Positions 54,000 through 64,000 of a stretch of DNA of 64,000 bases are shown in pieces. The notes beneath the pieces were generated by a model. It searched no databases, was not told the DNA's origin, and saw only the letters and a program-made list of their open reading frames with translations. Every line of letters begins with the position of its first letter. The first letter of the stretch is position 1. Made by a program: the position numbers and the translations under genes. Where the stretch lies: the NCBI GenBank assembly GCA_022494885.1, contig JAGVSM010003784.1:53293-117292 (forward strand). Direction: 5' to 3'. This DNA comes from Micrasema longulum. Lineage: Eukaryota > Arthropoda > Insecta > Trichoptera > Brachycentridae.

Positions 54000-54600
54000 A
54001 CAAACAATTAAATTTTTAATTTCAATTTTATTTATTCATATATATGTACATTACAAAATGGAATATCTTAATTCATACATATAGAAATAATTAAAATAAT
54101 TAGGTAAAATTAGATATATATAAAAAAAAACACATAAGTATACATAATATCCAGAGAATAATATGTTAAAAAAGTCAGAGAATCTTGTAACGAAAAACTC
54201 CTTAAGAGACGGGAAAAATTTCAATGTCCAAAGTAATATTGTTCAACATAGAGATAACCCTTTCAACAGGCATAACCATTGGCAGGTTGGTCCTATATAT
54301 TGGAATATGAAACAGTCTATGCTGACGTTAAGGTAATTATCCGGAACATAAAAGCTAATTTTTATTTATTTTATTTTATTTATTGGGGATATCAACAGTA
54401 ATACATGTAACAAAAATACAACAAATAAAATATACAGAGAATAAAATCAATGACAGATATCCACAGAAATACATTAAATACACGTACAATACATACTAGT
54501 GTATTTGTGTGAGTGTAAGTGAGTGAGAGGGTTGGTGAGTGGGTGTTATATTGGAATGAGGGTGGACATGTGTGTAAATATTGCACAAGTGTCAAGTGTC
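54000..54600 (-). mobile_element. LINE 3'-untranslated sequences
   Basis: T-rich starts (TTTTATTTATTCATATATAT near 54027 and ATTTTATTTTATTTATTGGG near 54368) read as A-rich tails on the minus strand. The second is followed by a GTGTGAGTGTAAGTGAGTGA stretch, like the CA-rich 3' region of LINE family beta. No coding part is recognised. Confidence 0.45.
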
Positions 54601-54865
54601 AAATGCTCCGCATAATTACTTCTTGTCTTTAAACTGCTGAAACCGAGCATACCCTGGAGGAACTCAGTGGGATAAAGCCATGGATAATATCAATAAAGAT
54701 ACCAGGCTAGAAGATGTCGCGAAACCGAGGAAACCGGTAACTAGGTATACCAAATTTGTGGACATAAGTATCGGTCGTCTTTTAAATACATGTATAATAA
54801 TAAAATGTTAATCATTTTACTACCCGCAATCAATAACGCATAAAGCTCTTTGCCGTTACTTTATT

Positions 54866-55062
54866 TGCGACACATTATCAATTATTCGTGAAGGCAATAT
54901 GTTCCGAAGGCCGCATGGCATCATGCCAGTTCCGGGGCCATTAAATATTGCAGAGAGAATCCACATATTAAATAATTCGTTCCGGTCGACCTCGCTGGAA
55001 ATCGAAGCCGGGACCTCAAACGTGGCAGGCAAACGCATCAACGTACACCATAAGGCGAACTA
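54866..55062 (-). mobile_element. tRNA-derived SINE, separate subfamily
   Basis: On the minus strand: TTCGCCTTATGGTGTACGTT (box A region), TTTGCCTGCCACGTTTGAGG, then a box-B-like CGGCTTCGATTTCC. The body past the head (GATTCTCTCTGCAATATTTA) is unlike that of families A-D. Confidence 0.55.
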
Positions 55063-55070
55063 ATATACAC

Positions 55071-55288
55071 TCTTTTTTTTTAAGGAATAACCCGCTAAGC
55101 CTCTATTTTAAGGTTTGTCAGGAGTAGGGTATAGGGGATATGGTTGGACATAATTAAAAACACACCGCAACAGCCAGATAAATTGAGAGAAAAATCTTTC
55201 TTGGATTTTTTTTCTTGCAACTGGCGAGAATCGAACCCGCAACTCCAGTTTCACAGTTGGCCGTCTAACAAACTGCGCCACGGCGCCT
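55071..55288 (-). mobile_element. SINE family C, copy 2
   Basis: Head complement GCGCCACGGCGCC near 55276-55288, box B complement GAATCGAACCC at about 55228, 3' part TAACCCGCTAAGCCTCTATT near 55086. Matches copy 1. Confidence 0.8.
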
Positions 55289-55299
55289 TATTAAGAGTG

Positions 55300-55560
55300 C
55301 GAAATGTATATTAAAAAATAAAGGATAATTACATAGCAACGAAATACACATTAGCAGTTAAAAGGTCCTACAAAGACATGGGTATACAAAAAATGTTTAT
55401 GAATTTTTCTCATATAATAAATAGGCAGGTATATTATGTTTTTGTTTATATTAAAAAGAGAAAAAAAAATATGTAAAAGATTATAAGGTCCTTTTTTTAT
55501 TTTATAATAAGTAAAAATAAAATAAAAAATTTGAAAAAAACATTAAAATATTCCAAATAT
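55300..55560 (-). mobile_element. LINE 3'-untranslated copy (family delta)
   Basis: AAAGGATAATTACATAGCAA, ATAATAAATAGGCAGGTATA and GTAAAAGATTATAAGGTCCT match 62513-62755, where the same sequence lies downstream of a LINE C-terminus on the minus strand. Confidence 0.55.
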
Positions 55561-55671
55561 TGATATACATATATTAAATGTATGACCAACGTGTACGTAT
55601 AAATGTAAAAAGTAATAAAAATGTAATAGGTAATATAGTATATTAATAATATGTATAAACTTATTAATGTC

Positions 55672-55936
55672 TGCCTCGTAGTTTAATGGTCAGTGCGTTT
55701 GCCTACCATGCAGGGGGTCTCGGGTTCGATTTCCGACACGATTAATACGTAAAATAAATTTAATGGGTGTTTTCACACTAGAATATTCTACAGTCCATGA
55801 ACTGGTACTTGAAGCGTAAAACTGATCATCCTACCTTAATGTAACAAAAATGATCAAGATACGCTGCGATTGGTGTACCAATACAGTGCCCTATGCACCG
55901 TTGGGTGCGGAAAGGGACTGATAATGATGATGATGA
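55672..55936 (+). mobile_element. SINE family A, full-length copy
   Basis: GCCTCGTAGTTTAATGGTCA head, box B GGTTCGATTTC at about 55723, GGTGTTTTCACACTAGAATA body, GCTGCGATTGGTGTACCAAT 3' part and (GAT)n end at 55922-55936. Confidence 0.85.
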
Positions 55937-56124
55937 ATTTTATATGTATGTATAAAATTTAATATGAATGTGTGTATGCGAATATATATGTGTATTTATT
56001 TTTATAAATGCATTACAAGTGCCGTGAATCAACACGAATTTCTTAGTTAGTCGTAACAAGTTTACAGGCATGGCTCGTTTCTGATTGTGTCGCTATAAAC
56101 ACAGTCTCTGTCACTAATAAATGT

Positions 56125-56670
56125 ATGTACAATGGTATTAATAAATCATGTAATTTATTAATGCTCGTCAAACTATTATTGACAATTCAATTCCATAAAT
56201 TAAAAAAAATACTTGTTTATTTTTATTACCTTATACTTGTTTTTTTTATTTTTTACTGTTATATCAAATTGCATTGTTGTATTGGCAAATACGCATTTCA
56301 TAGATACATATTTTTAATTCTTATTTTTTCGTGATAATTTATGCTTGCTTGTTATTAATTTAACTTAAAAATGTCTTTCTTGCTTACCGTAACACTTTAT
56401 TTATTGTTTGATTTACATAATTTATTTCATAAGCTTATATCTTTGCATTTTTTGTTTACATGCTTACTGTTTTTTCTTGCATACCTTTGTTATTATTTTT
56501 GTTTTTTTTTTTTACTTCGTAAAACTTTTTATTATATTCTTTTTAACTAATTTCACATATTTTTTCTGTATATTCTGTGTTTATTATTTAGTATGTTAGC
56601 ATGTATTTCATTTGTATTTTTTGTAAACGCCTTTTGGGCGTTAATGAACAAAATAAATAAATAAATAACT
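56125..56670 (+). mobile_element. LINE 3'-untranslated region
   Basis: T-rich sequence with ACGCATTTCATAGA near 56290 (similar to 39748) and the end AACGCCTTTTGGGCGTTAAT at 56627 followed by a (AAATA)n tail at 56652-56668. Open frames here are low-complexity and not genes. Confidence 0.5.
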
Positions 56671-56702
56671 ATAAATATTATGAGCGCAACTTTTTTTTGT
56701 TT

Positions 56703-56800
56703 TTTAAAGGAAAAACCCGCTAAGCCTCTATTTCAGAGGCTTGTCAGCAGGTGGGAAAGAGAGAATATGGAAGTAAGTAATGGAAAATACACCATTTCTA
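56703..56800 (-). mobile_element. SINE family C, 3' fragment (minus)
   Basis: AACCCGCTAAGCCTCTATTT and CAGAGGCTTGTCAGCAGGTG are the inverse of the family C 3' part. It contains the hairpin AGCCTCTATTTCAGAGGCT. Confidence 0.65.
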
Positions 56801-57344
56801 ATAAAATAGTAAAGTTAAGTTTTAAAATATTTAAAAAATATTTGTTCTAAGAAAAAGAAGAAAAGTTTACTATAAACAAACTACTGTTTCTATATGTAAT
56901 ACGTTGTAATGGAAAATTTCGGGGGCGATGCACCCACCCAAGCTTTCTCATCCACCGACCCGATTAGTCAAGTAAAATAAGAGACAAAACCAACCTTAGA
57001 CAAAACATGCTTTCCTACTACATGTGAAATTGCGCAACAAGGCAAACATTCAAGTAAGGAAGCTTTTTTTGTTTAAAGGGCGTTCATCATTCGACATTAA
57101 ATTGTATGACATTCAAACCTTTTTATAGTCTTTAAAATATACCTTGATTAGAATGACAGCTGTCAAACTAATTTCATTAATGATGGGAAATTACTGATCA
57201 CGGATCAAATCGATTGTATCAGTTTTGTCATGCAATCATGAAACTCTGTTTCCGAAAATTGATTACAGTGTGTTTAACACAATTTTTCACCAAAAAATGA
57301 GACATTTATACTTTTTCATGAACAACATTAATGAATTGTTGGGT

Positions 57345-57475
57345 GAATGGTCTGGGTGTTGTGGTGAATTTTTCACTACCTCCTTCCATATCTCCTCTTT
57401 CCCACCTGCTGACAAGCCTCTCAAATAGAGGCTTAGCGGGTTATTCCCTTTAAAAAAAAAAAAAAAAAAAATATT
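57345..57475 (+). mobile_element. SINE family C, 3' fragment (plus)
   Basis: GTCTGGGTGTTGTGGTGAAT, CACCTGCTGACAAGCCTCTC and AGAGGCTTAGCGGGTTATTC followed by a 19-base poly-A. It faces the minus fragment at 56703. Confidence 0.7.
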
Positions 57476-57861
57476 TTTTTAATTATCAATTTACATTGAT
57501 CAATTTATCAAATCTCTAACGTTTTTGCAAAATGATGTAACCTTGTAAGAACGTCGTTAATAATAAGGTTAATTTAAGTTTTCTTTTAGTTTTAAGCTGA
57601 TTTTATTTATTTGTTTATTTATTTATAATATATATATTCATTCAAAATTACAAAATTAAATATTTATGAACTTATTAAGGCTTTTTAGGCTATGCCCGTG
57701 TCAAGCCACAATAAATAACAATAAAAATACGTAGTAAAATAAAATAGATCAAATTATAATGACATAGAATAACAACCTAGAAAAAAAATGTAAATTTAAT
57801 AATTATCAAATTCCAAAGAAAACAATGCAAAAAAGATAATCAGAAGTAATCAGAATAATTT

Positions 57862-58104
57862 TATGTTTAAATTTATTGTAACAGAGATGGAAAACATTAT
57901 TGAGAAGGGAATATGGAAGTCTAGGCATTTACAGGGCTTATGACTTGTCATTAGCTGGTTTAAGTGGCCACTTTACACACTGTAACATTCACTATTCTAC
58001 CCATGTTTAAACATCCCTCTCTGTTGCAATAAATTTAAATATGAATAACTTCCTATAGAGAGGAAATCCGGCCAGTCTGCAAGCATTTGGACATACTCAA
58101 ACAT
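57862..58104 (+). mobile_element. FB element, subfamily B copy
   Basis: Starts TTTAAATTTATTGTAACAGA and ends CATTTGGACATACTCAAACA. In the middle are GGCATTTACAGGGCTTATGA, AAGTGGCCACTT and the inverted CCCTCTCTGTTGCAATAAAT. Both ends look complete, but no 12-bp flank is visible, so one flank has probably been altered. Confidence 0.65.
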
Positions 58105-58561
58105 TGCTGATTTGATATATTTATGTTGATTTATGTTTCAAGCATTGTATTAAAAAAAATAATTAACACGCCAGATACAAATGGATTTACGTGTGTCAAT
58201 ATAAATAACTCCTTTTACGTTACTACAAAGTTATGTCGTCACTTTTTCTGACAACTGTCATTCTAATCATGTTACATTATAAGGACTATAGAGACATAAA
58301 AATAATTCACTGTATGTGAATCTAAATAGTTAATATATATAAATTTTATATTTGAAGCACTAACTTTGTGGTTATTCATTATAATAAAATAAATAAAACA
58401 ACTTTGTTTTTAACCTTTTTAACCTATTTTTTTTCCTCCGACCGGTTTCAAAGCAAACAAGCTTCTTTGTCAAGGTTTACGTGACTAATAAATGATTTCC
58501 TATTTTATTTTATCCACGTTTACTAAATACTACACGTGTAGCTTTTATATTAAATAATAAT

Positions 58562-58758
58562 TTTTTTTTTTTTTTTAAAGAAAAAGAAATATTTGCGTTC
58601 TTATGATTTACCCAAATATTTCATTTTGAGGGCCATTTTCAACGAGTTGTAAATAACTCACTATTAGAAAATAGAATAAAGTTGGGGTAGAGTGGGATTC
58701 GAACCACAGACCTTTGGTCCGTGAGTCTGAGACACTAGCCACAGGACCACAACCCGAT
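58562..58758 (-). mobile_element. SINE family D, minus-strand full copy
   Basis: Head ATCGGGTTGTGGTCCTGTGG at 58758 on the minus strand, box B GGTTCGAATCCC (complement near 58695-58706), tail with GAGTTATTTACAACTCGTTG and an A-rich end (poly-T at 58562-58578). Confidence 0.8.
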
Positions 58759-58764
58759 AATCAA

Positions 58765-61250
58765 ATTTATACATTTTTAACTTAGGCACCTTGAGTGTTC
58801 TTTTACTCCAATATTAAAGTTTATTTTAGTTTTTTCAATGTACATTGAATCGCAATCATTACAATTTTATTGGTTTATTTATTTATTTTTACATGAACCG
58901 CACAAATTACCTTTAACATTTATTGAACATGAATATGAAGAAAAAAATACATTTGTAAATACATGACAAAAATGATAAAATTGCATAACTATAACAATAG
59001 TAACAAGTGGGTAAAATAAAATAAAATCTTAAGTTCATCTTTATAAGATACACAAATTTGACGTTATTTTCGAAATTTGAGTTTAGAATATAAAAGTATT
59101 TTATGTTAATAAATTGTTGATTGACTTTTAAAATCCTATATAACTTTAGAGTATATACATCTTAGAGTCCGTACTATTCCAAAGTTTGTAAAAATTTTTG
59201 AAAAGGGGGCGTGGTCGTTTGTTTAGTGAAGACGTTTTTCGTTTCCAGCTGTTTATAAAACAGGATTGTCACAAATGCACGACTTTAGGCGATTTTTTTA
59301 CAGAGATTGGTAGGGAGTCGGGAGTACAATATGAACGATTATTTTAATTTAGTAACAAGTTTACAAAAAATATTTTTAATAAATAAAAGTAAGCAATAAT
59401 AAACATTATAAATGACATTTTTAGGTACATAAATTAATTAAATAAACAAATATGCAATTACATATAATAAACAAGTAAAACTGCAGTAAATTTATTGAGT
59501 TTGAAAATTAACCAATTTGTTAAAATATTGTCTTACTCTGACGGCAGGTTGAAACTTACATCTTTAAAAACTGGTTAAACGGGGTCTCCAATTCCAAAAT
59601 ATTTTCCGAATTCGTTGTTTGATTTGAGATCTGAAAACAGTAATCTCTATTCAATTTTATATTCTATTATTTCATATTTTGTACTACATAATTATTGCGC
59701 ACTGCTGTGGTTATTTCTGTAAATCATTTTTTTGAGAAAATTTCTTCAAACCGTTAATGTATAAATAAATAAATAAATAATGTGTACACAGATAAATAAT
59801 TTACCAAAATATGAGCGAAAACGCGAAAAAATGTGTTAGCAGTAGGCACAATCAAAAGTCTTATTAACTCGATGCATATCAGATTTATTTATTTTCCATG
59901 TTACTAAAGATAATAATATTATAAATCCAATAAAAAAATATGGCTTTTTTTTCTGTTATTTGCTTGAAAATTCGAAACTTATTTTATATATTTATATATA
60001 TATATATTTTTTATTTTTATTTGTGGATACATATTAAAATATTCCAAAAAATAATAACGAGTCCCTAACTCTATGAGACCAAGAGACCTGTGTTAAGTTA
60101 GGATACAACATAAAGGAAAGAGACGCATATTATTAAAGAATACTAAAAATAAAATATATTACATGTACTCTATATATACAGAAAAATTTTATAAACATCC
60201 GGACAACATGTTTATTAGTATATAAATCTATGCTCGCAACAGTTACCTACAATAGTCTCTTCCTTTAGACAAAATTCAAACTTGTACACTTTTTCTGAAA
60301 ATGGCTTTCGTTTTAGGAACTTAATATGTATATCCAGTATTTCCATTTGCCGTGCGCGATTTTCATATAAATTTGTATGAAATGAACCGAGCGAATAAAT
60401 ATTTTTTTCCCAAACGCAAACCTAGTTTTTAGATAAACATCGGAGCCGGACGGACGTCGCGTCACTTGAGGTATTGTTAATCCTTCTACCAACAAAAAAC
60501 GTGTTTTAAAAAATTATCACACGCGTACTCGCTAACCTACTTCCTGTTTTTAAGGATTTTTACCTGAGAGTACCTATCGAATCAGAAACACTTGTTTAAG
60601 GTTCGTGTTCCATTCGTATTTTACACAGAGAACTGTGTTCTTAATTGAAATTAGGCAAGGAATGTAATAATAAAATAATATCATTTTATAATTTATATCA
60701 AAATAAATTCATCATAAGTTATATGATACATGCCATCTAAAAGAACGCATATCATATATTGAAGTGGGTACAAAATAGACGTCAAGATCTAGTCTTATTT
60801 GTGGTTTGTAAATCAAAGCGAATTTCCACAGAATCTGATCTCGACTCAAGTTCGTATTTTTCGACGACAAAACATTCGGGACAAAGACTCATCTCAAATG
60901 ACAATGATACCTTTAAAGGTGTTATGTAATAAATAATTAAGGTGAAAAAAAATAGTGATACAACAAATTAGGATATCGTCGGCGGTAATTTGAAATACTC
61001 TGAAGGAAGCTGCGTAAATTGTTTAAGAGAGGAAAAAGACAACATAAAAACATGGATTTCTTGTTTTTCTTCATGTAGGAGTATACGCATTAGCAAATGT
61101 CTGAATGGACCGGGATCATTTATTTATTTGTAGATTGAGTATTTTATTGTTATAAACATGCGTATAATTTCTAAATCTAAATCCTCCGGAGTTTAGTTTT
61201 AAATTCAGGTAAATCTATTAATTCCATTTACCGGATATTTTTAAATCTCA
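58765..61250. other. AT-rich stretch with LINE 3' remnants
   Basis: No gene recognised. T-rich starts near 58870 and 59990 may be minus-strand LINE tails. The remainder has only short frames without family features. Confidence 0.4.
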
Positions 61251-61259
61251 CATTTCTTC

Positions 61260-61452
61260 AATGATATTCAAACATAGGCAGAATGGTGAATATAACACAA
61301 TGTGTAAAGTGGCCACTTTAACCAGCCAATGACAGGTTAAAAGCTCTGTAAATGCTTAGACTTCCATATTCCCTTCTCAAAAGTGCGTATATTGTAACTC
61401 CGTAGGGAGGAAATCCAGCCAGCCTGCAAGCATTTGGACATACTCAAAACAT
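61260..61452 (+). mobile_element. FB element, subfamily B, left-truncated
   Basis: GATATTCAAACATAGGCAGA, AAGTGGCCACTTTAACCAGC, TTAGACTTCCATATTCCCTT and the tail GGAGGAAATCCAGCCAGCCT, CATTTGGACATACTCAAAAC. Arms on the left side are missing. Confidence 0.6.
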
Positions 61453-61499
61453 CGTTATTTATATCGTTTAAATTTCAAAGCGTTTTCAACAATTTTTGA

Positions 61500-61665
61500 A
61501 AAAAAAAACTGAAGATACAAAAATAGAAATAACACAATTTGTATATAAATTACCTCAAATCAATACTAGTACTCAATGAGAAAATGAAAGACGAAAAGAG
61601 GATAGATTAAGGAAAAGAAAGGAGATATTTCTTTCATCTTTGATATTGGATAAGATATGATTTCA
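61500..61665 (+). mobile_element. Copy of the centre of the large inverted repeat
   Basis: TAAATTACCTCAAATCAATA, CTCAATGAGAAAATGAAAG and AAGGAAAAGAAAGGAG resemble the inner arm and centre of 46123-46608. Confidence 0.4.
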
Positions 61666-61669
61666 CAGT

Positions 61670-62435
61670 CGAGCCGCATGGACGCTATATGACTTAGAGA
61701 AGAAAGAGGAATCGTGGATGGAATTAAAAGGGTGCTTTGAGAATAAAAACGAAAAAGTAAACCATGAAGAGATATGCGTTGAAATCTTTCACGGAGGTAT
61801 ATAGGAGAGTTAGGACTATGAATTACAGTAAACAGAAGTGATGGGGAAATACATAATTGATTATACTTTTTTTTGTATCCAATATGGTACAATATATGCT
61901 AAAAATAATAAGAGCATGTCTGCGCCAGGCTAGTTTTACAGTATTTTTTCAGTAAATACTAATGTTTAGATATTGCAGAACATTCGTTAGGTGTTTTACA
62001 ACGAATCGACTTTAATTAAAGTATATTCGTTCTGGGCCGTCCAATAAACGTGCACCAAAGAATTACGAATGCGATAGCCGACCCATTTAGACCTACCACC
62101 CTTACATATTTATTATAAACAATCTGCTATTGTATAAGTAATTTTGCAATTTTATCTTTATTTCAAGTGGAAGGTTTAATAAAAAACACCATAAATAAAT
62201 ATCACCTACAGTTATTTATTTGTATAAACCACATATATAAATATATATATAAATGATATTCGTTTAGACAATCTTGAAATATTAGAAATGAGTCTTAAAA
62301 CTCCTCATAATAAACAATCAGTTGAATTTATCTTCGAGTTCTCTTTTAAAATTATTTCCGTTTTGATTCACATTATCCTCTTTCTCTCTCCATTTTTTTT
62401 ATTTTTAATTTTTTTTAAAATTTATTTACTTTTTT
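61670..62435. other. Unassigned AT-rich stretch
   Basis: Nothing recognised beyond T-rich runs near 62390-62420. Confidence 0.35.
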
Positions 62436-62439
62436 AGAA

Positions 62440-62970
62440 TAAAAATATTTTTTTTATTTTTTGTTTTTTTTTTACAATGAACATAAGAGGTAAAACAGAG
62501 TATTCAAAAAGCAAAGGATAATTACATTGCAATGAAATACATATTAATAGTAAAAATAGTAAACAAAAAAATCCCACAAAGGCATGGCCTATGCCAATGA
62601 ATTTTTGCTCCTATAATAAATAGACAGTTATAATAATATTTTTGTGTAATATAAGAAAGAGAAAATAAAATATTCTGTAAAAGATTATATGGTATTTTTT
62701 TATAGTAATTAAAAAAGGAAATAAAAATATTTTTTAAAAACATAAAAATATTCCTTATTATTAAAGGGCAACAAAATATATCATAGAAAAAAAGAGTTCA
62801 TATCTTTAGTTTGTATCCAGGATAGTGCGTGTTTTTTAAAAGAGGGAAAATTTTGAAAGTTTGGAATCAATGAAATATCATCAGTAAAAAAATCATTTAA
62901 AATTTTTGGGCCCATAAAATATGCATGTCTCTGTCTTTCATTCTTACAATATTTTATAACATAAATAGCA
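62440..62970 (-). mobile_element. LINE C-terminus and 3'-untranslated region (family delta)
   Basis: The minus strand from about 62945 reads KNERQRHAYFMGPKILNDFF, TDDISLIPNFQNFPSFKK and HALSWIQTKDMNSFFL before a stop near 62795. 'R....f.gpk..N.lp..i......FK..l..wl' is a CR1-like polymerase end. The 3'-untranslated part (62505-62755) is shared with 55300-55560, and the T-rich run at 62460-62475 is the tail. Confidence 0.6.
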
Positions 62971-63060
62971 ACGCGAGTAATTCTTAGTCAGTTCAAGTCA
63001 TGATGATGATAACCTCCTCAACCGGTCGACGTATAACTCAAAAGTTAGTAGAATTTAGGT

Positions 63061-63528
63061 TGCTGAAGGTCGTTGAAGCTCCTTCTCCAGTTAGGTATTG
63101 ACAGAAGACACAAGGTTGCTGTTTAATGCGTATTTATTACATGGCAAATTGATAATGAATTAAATGATGTCGAGCAAGTGTTACGGCGGGAGGGGTTGAA
63201 GTAACTGCACTTGGACTACATGCTGGAACTGAGTGACTGCGTTGAACTGACTCTTCGGGCTAACTGGGCTGACTGGGCGTTACCACATCCTGTGGTCTCT
63301 TTATAGGCCACGTTCCATTGTTCTTCACGTCTCTATGGTAGAAACGATGTTAATATACAGTAAGACTTTGCTTTCGTCATTATGTGCAATACTGTTAGAC
63401 TTGCATAATATGTTGCATTGGATTTAATAGAAAACGCAGAATTTCTTCTTGGAGACGTTAGACTATATTTCAGGTGAAATTATTTAGCACGTGCGTGCGT
63501 CATTGATCAATGGACTATGAACCCCACA
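63061..63528. mobile_element. LTR-like interspersed repeat, copy 2
   Basis: Related to 4279-4727 over its full length: starts TGCTGAAGG, contains AGTGTTACGGCGGGAGG-like and CCTGTGGTCTCTTTATAGGC sequence and ends CCCCACA. The copies differ enough that they are not the two ends of one recent element. No clean target duplication. Confidence 0.5.
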
Positions 63529-63529
63529 A

Positions 63530-64000
63530 GTTAAAATGGTTTTAAATTTAAGTCAACATGGACTAGCACGAGAATATCAGAAAAATATCATAAACATAAA
63601 CAAAAAACTTTTCAAAAAATGTAAAAAATATTATTTTGAATAACCGAGTATGAATAAAAAAATGTTTTTAATATTTTTATAAAATGAATTTAATAATCCG
63701 TAAGGGTTAATAAATAAATTTTCAAATAAAAAAAATATAAAAATAAATAAAAATAATAAGTATATGTAAAATTCCATACCACAAAGTGAAAAATGTTTTT
63801 GATATTAAAAATGAAATGTCACCTACGCTGAAATTTGTCAGAAAATGGAAACACACATTAACCCTTGTGTGGGTCTATGACGTCACATAAGTCTACATAT
63901 AATACGCAAGTTGATATTTCGTCGGTGATACTGCAAAACCGCGCAACTTTCAATTAATTTTTTTGGCTAGGGAACCTAAAAACTGTTCGGTAAATATGTT
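63530..64000. other. Unassigned AT-rich stretch
   Basis: I see nothing that I can name. Confidence 0.35.

Noticed and set aside
4279..63528. The two LTR-like units as the two ends of one giant element
   Set aside because: They differ at many positions and 58 kb of unrelated, decayed repeats lie between them.

Overview
This 64-kb window is very AT-rich eukaryotic DNA made almost entirely of transposable-element remains. The mix suggests an arthropod, most likely an insect: Jockey/CR1/R1-like and RTE-like LINE fragments, tRNA-derived SINEs, non-autonomous Helitrons, a hAT-like element and many small inverted-repeat elements. A lepidopteran is plausible but not shown. I see no bacterial operons, rRNA genes, CRISPR arrays or complete protein-coding gene.

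Host coding: the only convincing host exon is on the minus strand at 17101-17295. It is 195 bp, has good splice signals at both ends, and encodes a transmembrane stretch followed by what looks like the start of a tetraspanin large extracellular loop. The rest of that gene must lie in introns and exons that I cannot see or that fall outside the window.

Layout. 1-6.7 kb: LINE pieces, a foldback element, a SINE, a decayed 5' half of a LINE split by an LTR-like insertion, and a small MITE. 7-15 kb: LINE fragments and two more foldback elements. 16-20 kb: SINEs, the tetraspanin exon and a diverged tandem repeat. 20.7-26.5 kb: two Helitron-like elements on either side of a kilobase of TGACGT-rich degenerate repeat. 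26.8-31 kb: nested SINE/LINE insertions and several minus-strand LINE reverse-transcriptase and C-terminal pieces. 32-37 kb: SINE, hAT-like element, MITE. 39-41.5 kb: RTE fragment, foldback copies and a 57-bp minisatellite. 42-52.5 kb: SINEs, a large inverted repeat, a Jockey-like reverse-transcriptase fragment and a Helitron end. 53-64 kb: SINEs, LINE 3' ends and a second LTR-like copy.

The most unusual system is a foldback family (called FB here). It has fixed but non-complementary ends, internal inverted arms and variable length. All four copies with both ends preserved are flanked by direct repeats of 12 bp or slightly more: exactly 12 bp in three copies, and 12-16 bp (ambiguous) in the fourth. 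One copy interrupts a LINE whose related copy elsewhere in the window is uninterrupted. I do not recognise a named transposon class that combines a 12-bp duplication with asymmetric ends and an internal hairpin, so this is the best candidate for something undescribed.
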